From: Tricholoma matsutake
Taxonomy: Eukaryota; Basidiomycota; Agaricomycetes; Agaricales; Tricholomataceae
Assembly: GCA_026075535.2 (NCBI GenBank)
Contig: AP026540.1
Coordinates: forward strand, 13,082,001 to 13,146,000
Direction of reading: 5' to 3'
DNA: 64,000 bases
The notes under the pieces are model-generated. The model did not search any database, was not told the origin of the DNA, and saw only the letters and a list, made by a program, of their open reading frames with translations. Position 1 is the first letter of the stretch; every line of letters starts with the position of its first letter. The position numbers and the translations under genes were made by a program. Positions 48,303-60,132 of this stretch are shown piece by piece.

Positions 48303-48779
48303 TTAAATATCCACATTTGTTTGGTACTTTGTTTGGGCTATGAACATTTTGATATACCTCAACGGCTAGTTTTCAAGGTCTACAACATAGTCAACAGTAT
48401 TGTAATATAGTCGGTCATCTTGCTCTTGGTTTAGATAGGATAGAACCGGTTTCAACCAGTCTCAACTGGTTTTTATCGGTCTTTGAGAGTGTTCAAAGCC
48501 CTGGAGACCGGAACTGAACTGGTCACCAAAACTGATGAACCTTAACCGATGGTTTGGTCTCTACCGGTCCAGTTTGGCTCAGTTTCAGTCTTTTTTCCAG
48601 TTTGATCAACTGGACCCTCAAACACTAGATTCTTGTGTGACTTTGCCTTCTTCCTGAATGAAGCTTTGGAGATGTCATCTGACACTGAGTTGGTGGGCAC
48701 TGCTTGACTCATAGTGGAGATGTGAGTAGGGACACTGGCAACTGAGGGCGGAGGAGGTGAGGGGCCACATGGTGGAGTC

Positions 48780-48866
48780 AGGATTGGGGACGGAGGTGGG
48801 GAGGACAAAGGGGAGGACAAAGGGGAGGACAAAGGGGAGGACAAAGGGGACAAAGGGGAGGCCATG
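48780..48866 (-). repeat. 12-bp tandem repeat in the dioxygenase N-terminus
   Basis: About six units of GGGGAGGACAAA on the plus strand; read on the minus strand they encode PLSS repeats. The period keeps the frame. Confidence 0.8.
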
Positions 48867-49373
48867 TTGTTGTCAGGGATACACAGTTCATCAGCTTCAG
48901 CAGCAACGGCAGCATCCATGAGCATTTTAAAATCAAAAGTGGGGTTGGCAGGGGTTGTCCAGGAGGAAAACATGACTCCTGAGTGCATCTGAATGTAAAT
49001 CATGAAGGATATTAGTTTAATATAGAGGTGGTAGTTGAAGACTCACCCAACCACTCAAATCAGCTACAACAGGCTCTGCAGATAAGGTCATCAGTATCAG
49101 TTGTAATTTAAGCAGACACGCTCAGACTCCCATGCCACAAGGATCCACAATGTGTCTTTTGGAGGGATTAACATGAGGCCAAAAGAAAACAAACTTACCA
49201 TGATGAATCTCAGCCATAAGTAACAAATTAGTCTGTGTGGTTGTAATTGATATTAGATGTGTTCACCAAAAACCTACATAGTTGTTGATCAATGTTGTCC
49301 GAGTCAATCAACATGTGACATTTCTTGTTGATCACTTGATTCCTACTTTGTCTCTGTCAAATTTCAATTCGCA

Positions 49374-52300
49374 ATGTCTGATGCACAATTCTCCAAGCAC
49401 CAATGCATCGATAAAGGCTCCCACCACAATTGGGTAGACCTTTCAGATGACTTCAAAGTTGTTCATACTCGTGAGGTTCGAGTTGTCAAAAATGGGCGAC
49501 TGCCTCATGAAACTCCCTGCTCTCCTCAGAAAGGACATACTACCTGGACAACGTGTGTCTCTTGGGCTCCTGAGGACAACCCTGAATTTGCCCTCAATCC
49601 TGATGGCAACTGGTATGATGTCGAACTGAATGCCCCAATTACCGACACTACTGCCTTCCAAGATGCTCCTTCAGCTGGGAAAATAAAGAAGAAGAAAACC
49701 ATGTGTTCAGTGAGCTTCATCTCAATTGATGTCATACTTCCCATTTACTAATCCATTTATCAGAAAAGGCCTCATGCATTTTGGAAGGAGAACTATCACA
49801 GCCTCTACCTGGACGAGATGCTGAGATGGGAGGGTCGAGGTGACCTTCACAGAGAAACAAAGTGTTGTGATTGCATGGGTCGGAAAGTACAGGCTGTGGG
49901 ATCATCGGAATACAGGTGTTAAGATTGCTTCCTCCCCAACTTGGTGTGCCAGTTGTGTTGTATATGACTCCACAAAATGCACCCTTTCCATGTTATCGAG
50001 GTGTGTATCTCGAATTATTAGTTCATTCATTTCTCATTGTTGGGTAGATGTGGAACAGAAGTTATTTTAACAAGGTCTCCCTAAAATCCCTTGGCCTTCG
50101 AATTCAACTACAGCATGTTAGCATGCACTGCTCCAATCCTATTGCATCACATGAGAAATTTCAAGTTTTACACACAAATGGTATTCATGATGTTGCTGTC
50201 AACTTCTGTGGATGTGAGCGAGCCCTGCCCCATCACATTCAAGTCCTGCACTGCAAGCTCTACCCTTCCAGCCAGGCCATTGTCAAGACCTGTACCATGC
50301 CCTTGAAAAGTCTACGAACAACAACAGTGTTGTGCCCCCCTCACGGTATTGCGCTCTATTGCATATGGTTCTACAATGGAGACACATCAAGATGCTAAAA
50401 AGAGGGGGGCGGGGTCATGATCCAATGGGAATAGGGGGTACACAGAGTGGGGAGCTCGCTGTACTTTGTCCCTCGTGCCTGCATCCAGGTATCAACCTGC
50501 CAGAAGGATGGGAGGATGTTCCAATTGAGAAGAGGTCAGTCTACTCACCTGCTATGTACTTCTTGAACTTAATATGTTCACAGATTCCTCTACCAACTCA
50601 TCATTTGGATGGACGCCAACTTCCGCCTGAAGAACCAGCTTGTCTCCTCTTACTCGAGTGATCCTGGTCTGGGTATTGGCATGGCATCTATGGTGGATAG
50701 AATTCTGTATGAGTGTTATGTCTTGAGTCAGGCAAGTAATGCTGATGTACATGTTTCTCCCTTTGGTTGCCTGCTACCAGCATATCTGACTGCTGCTATA
50801 GATCAGTACCTGCATTGGCTTTGCAGCACTTGCCAAGGCGAACACAAAGTTTTCGAAAGGTCTCTGATACATGGGCATGGGTGCAGTCTCTTGCAGACAG
50901 GGGGAGATGATCTTACCAAGGGCAGTGGGGAATCTTCAAAAGGGGGAGCGGTATGTGACGAATGTCATTCTTGGGTTCACTAGCTAATTTTCAATAGATA
51001 TGCTAATATGGACTATATTTTTGCATCCACCATCTTTAACATGATGCTTCTCTTGATCATCATCACGATATTGCCTGCCAGTGGTTTGTCAACCTTGACA
51101 AGTGCATGGAAGATCACTGGCCAGAAGGGCTACAAGTTGGCTCCACAGTTACCCTGTGCCCCCAAATTCCTAAGCTTCATGAACCAGGTCACCACAAGGT
51201 TGGCCATGAGCAGTATTCATTCAACTATGCACCGGGGCTGGGGATGACAGATGGGGAATGCCCTGAATGTATTTGGGCTGGCTACAACACGTTGGGGAAT
51301 GCAACAAAAACTCAAGGTCCTGGGTCATGGCATGATGTACTGGATGACCACTTTGGGCACTAGAATTGGATGAAGTATACCGGCATGGGTGAGTAAAGTA
51401 TTTTTGCAACTACGGCAGCTGACTTACTTTCTTTTGTAGGTACAACATTGATGTGGAAATACAAGGCTGGTCTCCGTGAATGCAATGTTCAAACTGAAGG
51501 CCATCATGGCTTTACTGCATCCTTGCCGGAGGAGTTAGTGAGTGAGTGGGAGCAGATGTGCAAGGAATGGGATGAAGATGGATATCCAAAGCAGTCGAAG
51601 AGTCCCTACCACACTGATGGCATCTGTACGTGATTTTGCCACCTAGTGGGTTTGATACTGACTTCTTTACTAGGTTTGAGTGAAGCTCAGGTGTGGAAAG
51701 AACTTGCAGAAGAGGAGGGCACAAAGCTGGAGCAAGGGGGCATCACAATCCACTCTACAAGTGCATCTGCCTTCCTGGTGATGGGGTTGAAATTGGAGGA
51801 TAACCAGTACATATACATATACTCCATATTGTTCTCTCTACTGGCTAACGAGTACACTCCAGAAGTCAACTGCATATATTGGTCAAGTCCGGCTCCACCA
51901 CCTATCAGGAAGCCTCACTAGCTGAGCAGCGAAACATCTTATGTACCAGGCTGCGACATTGGGAACAGCTTTGATCAATCTACATCCCTGGGATCCTCCA
52001 GCTACAGGCTGACCTCACTGAGGCTCTCCACAGGCAATTGCCTCAAATATCCAACCTGAAGATGTAGAGCTCTGGCTACCCTTGAATCTACCTCCAGAGA
52101 GGTGATGTGCAACATGCATTGAAGGGCTTCCATAGATGGAGAGCAAACTGTGGACAGCCCAATGTTACAATGGGCTCGAAGGTGTTTGACATCTCCTACA
52201 CATCAAGGCACGCATGGTGCATTTCAAGAATAAGAACATCCAAGGACAGAGGGATGGATTATGCTTGCGGGGTGTTTATTGATCATGTCCAGGCGCACGT

Positions 52301-53051
52301 GTGCCTCTTTGCAGAAAAATACTGTGCCACGCAAGTTGCAAAGCTTGCACTTGTAGGGAGTGGTGACTGGGAGGCTATCCTGCAGCCGCTCAAGGATAGT
52401 GACATATGTGCATACACTGATCCCAGCCAGATGAAAAAGGGGAGTGGAAGGCAGGGAACACAGGAGGATGAAGAAATGGAGGCTGTGGTGGTGGTTGACA
52501 CGAAGGGTCAGGGAGAAGGGAGCATTGACCTTCTTCCCTATGTCCATGTGCAGAGGGATGGCACAGGGGAGACACACTGCACCCTCTCTTGGATCTGGAC
52601 AACAATGCCTGTCAACCTGGCGGATGGGCAAAATGACAATATCCTGCGATTGGAATGGGCAAAGAGCCGCACGCGTGCTGCATGGGCAATGGAGGAAGTT
52701 ATCCTTCTCCATGAGGAGATGTGTCATGTATTGGTATTCCTTCCTTGGAAGGCAGACTGGTGGCTGCAACAAGTGGAGTGTAGGTCGGTATTGGATTTGT
52801 TGCTTTTGGAAGGCCTGCAGGCTTATGCCATGCAACAGTCATATGTCCAGACCCTCCTAGCCACCCACTCTTGTTGCATCTGGAAATCACCACTGGAAGA
52901 TGTGATGGAGTCCACCCAGGAGGATGATGAGCATGACAATGATGATGACTCAGAGGGCAATGACAAAGATGACAGCAGCAATAACAATGGCGACAATGAC
53001 AGTGGTGGGGCTGGCATGGGAGGAGAGGATGACAGTGGCGATGAGCAGTGA
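49374..53051 (+). pseudogene. KDZ (Kyakuja-Dileera-Zisupton) transposase, multi-exon, decayed
   Basis: Starts at ATG 49374. Exon 1 ends ...AAGAAGAAAACCATGTGTTCA|GTGAGC-like at about 49,708, and exon 2 opens KRPHAFWKENYHSLYLDEML. A Cys-rich segment (CCDCMGRK) and a CxC2-type associated domain follow (KSLGLRIQLQHVSMHCSNPI, FQVLHTNGIHDVAVNFCGCE). Next are WRHIKMLKRGGRGHDPMGI, MDANFRLKNQLVSSYSSDPG and LGIGM. The catalytic segment HDIACQWF (about 51,063-51,090) stands where relatives have YDIACQW, in a frame shifted from the preceding MDYIFAS. Then come YAPGLGMTDGECPEC and GNATKTQGPGSWHDVLDDHF. The C-terminal helical part is one frame (52,107-53,051) with TLSWIWTTM and LRLEWAKSRTRAAWAMEEV and an acidic tail. 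KDZ elements are known to occur beside TET/JBP genes in mushrooms, which supports both calls. The terminal repeats were not found. Confidence 0.85.
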
Positions 53052-53429
53052 AGGTGGAGGACAACAATGGTGGCAATGGCAGACACAACGGTGGCAATGG
53101 TGGCGATGATGGGTGGTGATATGGGAGGGGTAGTTGTGGGAGGGGAGGTTGTGGGGCCCAGTGGATGACGAGCAGCAAAGGAAATGGAGATTTAGTGGAA
53201 GGAGGCAGGAATTACCATTTCGAGATGTGTCGCCCAACGTTGATGGGCGCTGGTAGTGCCCATTGATGAGCAGGGTTAGTTGCTGGGCTATTTGAGTAAC
53301 TGTGAGATGCACTGGCATAGCTCTAACAGCCTGCTGGTGATTACTTCCTGATTAGGAAGTTGGTAAACTAAGCTCTATGATGCATAGGTATAGTTAGTCA
53401 ATTGACTATATATGATACATAGTATAAGC
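53052..53429. other. Spacer after the KDZ gene
   Basis: GGTGGCAATGG-type short repeats to about 53,110, then unremarkable AT-richer DNA. It may contain the right end of the KDZ element; no inverted partner was identified. Confidence 0.35.
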
Positions 53430-53736
53430 TGTATCAGGTGGCAAAACCACTGCTGCCCCCCAAGATTGTAGGAGGAGAGGAGAGGTACGAGGTGCTGGAC
53501 AGCAGGATAAAGGGTAGGAAGTTGCAGTATCTGGTCAGATGGAGAGGTTATGGGCACGAAGAGAATTCATGGATTCCAGAGGAGAATCTCGATGCCGCAA
53601 AACTAATTGCGAACTTCTACAGGGCTCATCTGAGTGCCCCAAAACATGTTAATGCACTTACCTTTGGACAGATGGGATTCCGACCATGATATCCACACCA
53701 ATGGAACTTTGTGCATCAGGATGCTGCGCCTTAAGG
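53430..53736 (+). pseudogene. Chromodomain fragment of a truncated gypsy pol
   Basis: Only the C-terminus of pol remains: PPKIVGGEERYEVLDSRIKG, LQYLVRWRGYGHEENSWIPE and ENLDAAKLI form a canonical chromodomain with its aromatic cage residues (Y, W, W). The frame meets TGA 53687-53689 (again CGA-like), continues YPHQWNFVHQDAAP and ends at TAA 53732-53734, just before a polypurine tract and LTR. Everything upstream in the element is lost. Confidence 0.8.
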
Positions 53737-53743
53737 GGGGGAA

Positions 53744-54308
53744 TGTTTCCGCACACCCACAAATGTTTGCACAACAAAGTGTGTTTTGCGCAATGAGGCG
53801 CGTTTTGCGCCAACCATCTACAAACATTCCAATATGTCGATCCATCAGCCCCTATTGTACTCTCACCATTCTCGCAGTCAATACTCCTGTGCAAACTGTT
53901 GTCGCAGTTTGCACCTTTGCGCAAACCAGTTGCCCAATCGTTGTGCCTGCAGAAATGATCAAGGATGTCTTCACACACCCATTACCAATCATGGCCTGAT
54001 GTGGACACCACTTACCAAGCATGGCCTGATGCGGACACTATCGCTGATTGATGGCCGTCTCCCCAAATGGGAACACAACCCTGGATCTGAATTAGTGCTA
54101 GGATGGAAGGGGCTCCAAGTATTTTAGAACATCACATGCCTTCCATATATATACTTCGGCCTTGCACCAGACTCCTTAGAGTTTTCTCTTTGGTTTTCCC
54201 TTGCAAGGTATGGGTCTTTTCCTTGTTCAATAGTTATTGAATCTAATCTTTGGTTTTCCCTTGCAAGTATCGAGTTCTTAGGACTCTGATCGTAAGGTTG
54301 CCCTTACA
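53744..54308 (+). repeat. 3' LTR of the truncated gypsy element
   Basis: It starts TGTTTCCGC directly after TTAAGGGGGGGAA (polypurine tract, 53,731-53,743) and ends CTTACA, 565 bp. It contains TATATATACTTCGG near 54,145 and a doubled TCTTTGGTTTTCCCTTGCAAG (54,189 and 54,247). The right border is set by where the neighbouring protease frame begins. Confidence 0.7.
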
Positions 54309-55112
54309 GTAACCCATTGTTTGCCCTGGGGCCAGGATATTTGAGAGGGTGGATTTAGGAGGTCAAAACCAGAGTGTTTGTCAATGGTGGTTCGCTCATG
54401 GGTATCAATCATGATCTGTTCTGATGAAAGAAATGGCATTCCTAATATAATGGGGAATGATAATCCCTTATTTACTTTCATCTTGTGGACTCCTGATTTC
54501 CACATCCCCTGGTCTGATTGCAGCTCTAATTTGACATACTCCTCACAGTTGATTTTCTGCTGTGTCAACAACAACATGTTATTTTCCTTTGTAGGGAGAG
54601 GATAACGTTGGAGGCCGAGATGCTCGCAGAGTTCAAGGCTAATCACTGTGCAGGGGCAACCAATGTCCATCAGTGGATAGATTTTAACAGGGAATTTGGT
54701 GATGAGGGGGCCAGTGGCATAGAAGGTAGGAAATAGGTGTGATACAGTAAAGGGGACATCAGCAGGGGGAGGGACGTACAAGTCAGTTTTGTTGTCCTCC
54801 ACCACCACCTTTGTTGCTGCTGCTAGCACCGTGAGTGTGACGTATGTCTCGGTGTTGGGCCAGGTGTTGTCTGCCTTCATGGGATAGTCAGGGTTCTTGT
54901 GGCCAGTGTACAATTTCTGGCATCATGTGCAGCCAGCGTGTTTTTTGAGGATTGCCTGTTCTTTGAGTGTGAGGGCAGGAAGGCGCTTCTTCTCAACCTG
55001 TTTTGTTTTGCTGGGGCCGGCGGTGGGAGAGTTTCTCTTTGCTGGCAGGTCAGGGATTCAAGAAAGTAGGTCTTTCTTCTTGCAGCGGCGTGTGGCACAT
55101 GCAGTGGCAGAG
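54309..55112 (-). pseudogene. gag C-terminus and protease of a third gypsy element
   Basis: On the minus strand: basic linker (KKRLPALTLKEQAILKKHAG), a knuckle-like CT*CQKLYTGHKNPDYP whose internal TGA fits CGA, then a retropepsin with PLMDIGCPCTVISLELCEHL (active site DIG where D-S/T-G is expected) and FPIILGMPFL (the conserved ILG). Another TGA interrupts LLS-x-IPDLP. The frame is cut at 54,308 by the LTR to its left, so RT and the rest are missing. Confidence 0.7.
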
Positions 55113-55116
55113 GCGT

Positions 55117-56571
55117 TGATGATACTCAACCTGGGAAAACCACCAAAACAGCTGATGAGGCAACCGATGATATTTGCACAAGTCAGAGGAAGGGTGTGAG
55201 ATGTTCTGAATGTTTGTGTTCCAACCTATGGGAGGATAACTAGTTGGTACTAGTCGCGAAGGTAGTGCTATAGGAGATGAAGGTGCTTGGCATGGTCCAA
55301 TCGAGTATTGATCGATATTGTGAGATCGACGGTGAACGATGTTTATCGTTGATGGTCGATGTGTGAATTCTGGGGACCTTTTGATAGGTTGATGGTATAT
55401 GAAGGCTATAGCCGATGGCTATGAAGTGCTGGGGTGGTTACTAGTGCTAACAATGACGGAGTCGAAAGAGGATCGAGGACGAGGATGATCGCAGAGGTTT
55501 CTCATTGATTGAGAAAACTCGTAGAAGCCTCGATTGTTTAGAGGATAGATCTGATTCTTAGAACTTTTAATATGAGACAATAGGTGAAGATGATTTCTTG
55601 TTATTTCCAAGTAGATACTACAGAGTTTTATATGTTTTAAAAGAAACTTCCTAAAATGGTATAAGAAACATGTGTAGAACATGAGGCAAAAGATATGAGT
55701 TAAGGTACAAGGCCAAAAAGGAGACTGGAATCCAAACAAGAAAGAGATATATCATATGATGAAGGAGTAATAAAGGGAAAGAACTAAAAGAGACTGTCCT
55801 TTGTATATAAACCACGCTAAGTCTCACAATAATCTGTCCAGTGGGTTCTGTATGCGATAGGGAGTTGGAATGAGGTTGACCTACTATCAGCAGGTTTGAG
55901 CACGAGTTGGAATACTTCCTGGTGCATGGTCTTCCACATTATAGATAACAAATGCGGTGCCCAATGTCACTTGTAGTCTCTCGATATTGATCAATAATGC
56001 TCGATGATGGTCGACAATGTTCGAAGTTGATCAGGGATGTTCAATGGTCATTTAGAGGGATCTGAGGGGCTTTTTGACATAGTCCTAAGGTTGTGCAATG
56101 TGGTTTCTCGGTACGATCAATGTTGCTGGTGATGTTTCGACACAGTTGATATGATATCGCAATCAATAGACTGGGTCGCGCTGCATCTGGGACATTGTAG
56201 GAGTTAGCCAATGCAATTAGAATGTGGTTAAAATGGTGAATTGGCCTTTGAGCCGAGGAGACAACCTATCATCCTCCCCCTTACTGAAATTCTGACCATC
56301 CTGGTCAGTCAAGCCGAGATAACCAGGTCATGTGACATTGTTGATTGTTGATTTAAGGCATGTCATGGTTCAAACTTTTCTCTTTCCATTCGATCTCTTC
56401 CATCAACTTCCTCAACAATATGTCCATCCTTGCTGAGCTTGCTGTTCCCATCCTTGATCATGCGAAATCGATGCCTGAGGCTGGCAAGGCCAAAGAGTTA
56501 GACTTTGAAATCTGGGGTCAAAGTTTTTGTGAGAAAATGGTGTGTTTTTGAGCCAAGGAGACAACCTATCA
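55117..56571 (+). mobile_element. Nested LTR remnant inside the third gypsy gag
   Basis: A long LTR (55,117-56,271) starting TGATGATACTC and ending GACAACCTATCA contains TATATAAACC near 55,805. It is followed by about 270 bp of interior and a second copy of the LTR tail (GAGCCAAGGAGACAACCTATCA, ending 56,571). GCGT flanks both sides (55,113-55,116 and 56,572-56,575). Removing it reconnects the gag frame (LIDA to SATACATRR). It is related to the LTR at 57,193-58,440 but opposite in orientation. Confidence 0.6.
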
Positions 56572-56575
56572 GCGT

Positions 56576-57161
56576 CAATGAGTTTTTGGGTGCGTGCATC
56601 TTCTGCACGCATGCAGTCATCATGTACCTTTACCTCGAGGGCCCAGGGGGCAAGTTTGGTGGCCAGGACAAGCTCAAGAGTGATGTTGAGTCTCAAGTCA
56701 GGGTGGAGGTTGGATTGGAGCTGGTTTTTGAGTTTGGCCTTGGTCAGGGCCTTGGCTGGTGCAGAGGTGGCAAGGATGGCATTCAGGTTCTCAATCTCAA
56801 TTTTCCAGTCAATGAAGACCTGGTTGCCTTGCAATGAGGAGAGGATGGCTTCAAGGATGTTGTGGGCCCAGTTCTTATACAGGATGAGTTGGGAGAGCTC
56901 ACCAAGGTATCCATCCAGGGAGAGGGCATCAATCTGAGTTTAATCAGCTTGGTACCATGCCACAAGGCGAGGTTCAAATATGCCCTCAGCAACATAGCTG
57001 ACAATTTCATCATCTGTCTTCCCACTGTGCTTCTTGTAGCATTTGCATGTGAGGGTCCACAGTTGCATGATGAGAGGGGTGATTTTTCTGGCAGTGAGCA
57101 TTGGGCATTCCTTCATCTTTGTGACCTTCACTTCAGCGAGGGGTTGTGTGGAGGGTGACAT
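56576..57161 (-). pseudogene. gag N-terminus of the third gypsy element
   Basis: ATG 57161 opens MSPSTQPLAEVKVTKMKECP, then TPLIMQLWTLTCKCYKKHSG and FEPRLVAWYQAD. A TAA at 56,942-56,940 interrupts; the frame resumes with IDALS and the helical caps of a gag capsid (LQGNQVFIDWKIEIENLNAI, LTKAKLKNQLQSNLHPDL, KVHDDCMRAEDARTQKLIDA). The nested LTR remnant splits it from the C-terminal part at 55,112. Confidence 0.7.
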
Positions 57162-57192
57162 TTTGGTTTGAGCAGCAGGTGGTGCAGCCCAG

Positions 57193-58440
57193 TGATAGGT
57201 CCATCTTGTTGTTCAAGCTCAGAAAACACATCTACAATTGTTGTCGAAGCTCTATGAGTCTCTACAGACCTCTACAAAGCTCTACAAACCCATACGAACC
57301 CCTCCAAAGTTCTATGAACCTCTACAAAGTCACAAAAATTGCTTTGAAATTCTTTGCAATACTTCAAAATTCTTTGTATGCCTTCGGCCACCATAATACA
57401 ACTCCCCTGACCTTCATACAGCTCAGGATATACACTTGGAACATCATCAATGAGTTCCAAACCAGTTTCGAGCAATATCGCACCAATTTCGGGCCATGAA
57501 CACAGTCCAAAGAAACTTTGAAAATTTTCAAAAAACCTTGAACCTCGAAAAACATCTTTGGACACAGTATTTCCTATTCAAACAATCTTCGGACACATGC
57601 TGGACACATGGGACATTATCTCGAGTATATCGAACACATTTCAACCACATGTGCATGCATACAATCTGGTCAAAGCAGTTTCCGATGTTTTATTCAATTT
57701 ATAACAAGGACAGTTCGCTTTTAGCTATTCTTTCTTATTATTTCTTCATCATGTGTTATATTCACCCTTTCTAGTCTCGCTTTATTGTTCTGATATACTT
57801 CTATTGTCTTTTGCCTCATGTTCTCTAGCCTTTTTAGGTAGTTTCTTTATTTTATATAAAAAGATGTACTAGATACAAAGAAAAACAAGAAAGTCGTCGT
57901 CTTCCTCCCAGATTGCAGTGATTTGAGAGTTCAGTTTAGTCTTATTCAGTCTGAAGTTTGATGTTTTATGCTAAATTTCCTTGAAATTCCTTGAAAACCC
58001 TCGCATTACACTATTTTTGCTCTTGTTTCCCTCGATTCGCCTTTGCTTTGCTTCTACTACTCGTCTAGTCCCCCCATCTTGCATTTGAACATATTTGCAC
58101 ACTCCAAATTCATCAATCTATCCATGAAATTAGTCTGAAAATTCATCGGATTTCATCGAAACTCGTTCATCCTCATTGTGCCTCTTGATATTATCATCAT
58201 CCTCTTGTATTCATCGTTGCTCACCTCTCACATTGTTTATCAACCTTTCCACCACTCACCAATATCTTTGCAGTCTATTTCGCAATCCCAAAAAATATCG
58301 TGACATCTTGAAAAATATTGCAATGTCTCAAAATATTGCAACTCCTCAAAAATCCTCAAAAATCCTCAAAACACATTCTTTTGGCTTCAAATTGCTTTGA
58401 CAAGCAGTCCTTTTATGACTATTTGATGGTCGATCTGACA
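57193..58440 (-). repeat. 5' LTR of the third gypsy element (approximate)
   Basis: On the minus strand it would start TGTCAGATCGACC at 58,440 and end GGACCTATCA at 57,193, 31 bp before the gag ATG. It shares GAACATGAGGCAAAAGA and ACTGTCCTT blocks with 55,117-56,271. CTCTACAAA-type short tandem repeats lie at 57,255-57,330. The outer border is a guess from TG/CA ends; no duplication was found. Confidence 0.5.
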
Positions 58441-59190
58441 GGTGACATCTAGAGGGCCTCGCATCCTTCCTCTGACTTGTGTTATACCATCTGAAGCCAT
58501 TTAGTAGGTTTTGTTTGGGTTTCTGGGTTGAGCATCATCACTGGTTGTTGGGATGGTTAATTGTGATGGTTGGTGTACTTTTGTCGGTGGACGAGTCAGT
58601 ATCAGTGTTTGGTGGTGATGGTGGCAGTGATCAGTGGATGTGCTGGCGCTTTCGTCGTGTGGTTGGTAGTGTCTCAAATTTGGCTGGTTGGCCAGAATCC
58701 TGTAAACTTCTTCTTGTGCCCCTGGTGAGGAGTGGGATGAGGGTGGAAGGTTGCCGAGACAGGGTTGGTTCAATAGGTGAAGAAAGTTGTCGGTGTCAAA
58801 AAAAAGTGGAAGGATGCCAAGTTTGGCAACCTACACTAGACTTAGGTTTACTAAAAGACAGGATCAAATTATCTTTGTTGCATGGAAGTAGGAATGATAA
58901 GTTACTACAATTAACAGAATAGGAAGTTACTATACCTTCATTGCATGGAAGTAGGAACAAAGGTTAAGGAATAAAAAATAAGTAATATATAAGAAAAAGA
59001 TTGACCGTGTAAGTAAAAGGCTGCATCAAGCATAGTGTGTGATTTGGGAAGGCTGCATTGGGCATAGTCACATAATAGGAAGGTACCACATCAATAGGAT
59101 AATGTCAGCACTGCTGAATGTGGATAGAAGGGTAATAAGGATGTATGGTGCCATTGCCAGGATGCATGTTGCCGGTTGTTGTTGTTGTAT
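58441..59190. other. Intergenic stretch, no gene recognised
   Basis: Frames of 147 and 90 codons overlap on opposite strands (58,479-58,922 and 58,501-58,773) with no motif; neither is convincing. The words AGGAAGTTACTA and TTGCATGGAAGTAGGAA repeat near 58,880-58,960. Confidence 0.3.
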
Positions 59191-59194
59191 TCAC

Positions 59195-59590
59195 CGGTGG
59201 CTGTGCCAGCAGCAAGGGTGATTGTGTCGATGATGTGTGTGGCTGTGTTGGTGCCGTGGGAGTGTGTTGGTGGCAAAGGGTGGCCATAACTCACTGTAAT
59301 ACAGACATTGGTATATCTGGTGTTGGTGAGTTGTTTATGCACCATAGGTGGCTATGCTATTGCCAGTGGCTGTGCCTGCAGCAAGGGTGGTTGTGTCGGC
59401 GATGTGTGTGGCTGTGCCGGCACCATGGAAGTGTGTAATGGTGGTGTAGTAATGTAACACAGACATTGGTATGTCTGGTGTTGGTGAGTTGTTTATGCAC
59501 CATAGGTGGCTGTGTTGGTGGTGAGGGTGGTTGTGTCAGCAATGTGTGTGGTGTGCCGGCACCATGGAAGTGTGTAATGGCAGCATAGGT
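59195..59590 (+). repeat. Tandem repeat of about 140-160 bp, three units
   Basis: Units contain CAGACATTGGTATRTCTGG, GTTTATGCACCATAGG and GGCTGTGCCRGCACCATGG. Copies begin near 59,199, 59,340 and 59,498 and differ by short internal deletions. Confidence 0.75.
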
Positions 59591-60132
59591 AAACTAACTT
59601 GTCGTAATGTCATGAGTCTGTGGGGCCAGACTTACATCATCTCATGCAATGATCTCATCTTTGTAGTGGTCACACAAGTCATCGACATCTGCATCACAGG
59701 AAAATCAGTTCATAGGATTTCTACCATGTGTCTTCATGAGCCTAATGTACATCTATGGGGTCAGATCATGAAACTGAAAACCATTGATTCCACTCACCAA
59801 CCCCTTGAACCAGATTCATCAGTAAAATCACAGGTCCTTTTTTTGATGCTTATTCTGCTTTCCAAATTGATAAAAGTGAAAGCACTCAACACTTTTTTAA
59901 TCCCAGTCTGTTTGATTTTAAAAGTGCTTTTTCAGCTTTCAAAAGTGGAAAAGCATAAATAAGTTTTGTAGAAATATGATGAAAAGTAGCCACTTTTCAT
60001 TTATTCCCTGACAGATTTAGAAATAATAGTCCTCATGTATAACATTAGTTATTGAACAATAAAGGGCATACAGCGTCTGGTATAAATCAAAACAATGGCC
60101 ATGAAAAAACTACTGGCAGCACTGTACCAAAA
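59591..60132. other. Intergenic stretch, nothing recognised
   Basis: AT-rich DNA with short frames only. It would include the 3' flank of the minus-strand gene ending at 60,133. Confidence 0.3.

Larger units (their letters stand above)
42753..48627 (-). mobile_element. hAT transposon, 5.9 kb, with transposase gene
   Basis: Ends TAGTGTTTAAGGGTC (42,753) and GACCCTCAAACACTA (to 48,627), flanked by 8-bp duplications AATTCTTG (42,745-42,752) and GATTCTTG (48,628-48,635), seven of eight matching. Subterminal ACTGGTC/GACCAGT words are like those of the MITEs. The transposase lies on the minus strand. The element interrupts a coding exon of the dioxygenase gene. Confidence 0.92.
41615..49003 (-). 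pseudogene. TET/JBP-like 2-oxoglutarate dioxygenase gene split by a hAT element
   Basis: Exons on the minus strand: 49,003-48,628 (PLSS repeats, Pro-rich, basic tail) joined across the hAT insertion to 42,752-42,492; about 42,384-42,237; about 42,190-42,095; and about 42,010-41,615. Donors GTAAGTCAC, GTACGTC and GTAAGCC are visible; some acceptors are uncertain. Family segments: ASTGYIGLREQKL, YTLEELVG, MEWDG, FPAMAIGISYGEGQ, GNLCHNDANAAAL, GPRMCCKQHMDFNNLPF, GGHIVLWEVGLVIKFPPG, ILIPSAVITHSNVPI, SITQYTAGGLFQWV. QHMD supplies the iron-binding His-x-Asp and THSN the second His. Where relatives, as I recall them, have Arg (RYSFTQY) this copy has Cys (CYSITQY), again a CpG change. Removing one copy of the 8-bp duplication restores the reading frame. 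TET/JBP enzymes oxidise 5-methylcytosine or thymine. The family assignment is from memory. Confidence 0.75.

Noticed and set aside
58479..58922. A 147-codon gene
   Set aside because: Low-information frame overlapped by an equally long antisense frame; no introns, motif or promoter that set it apart.
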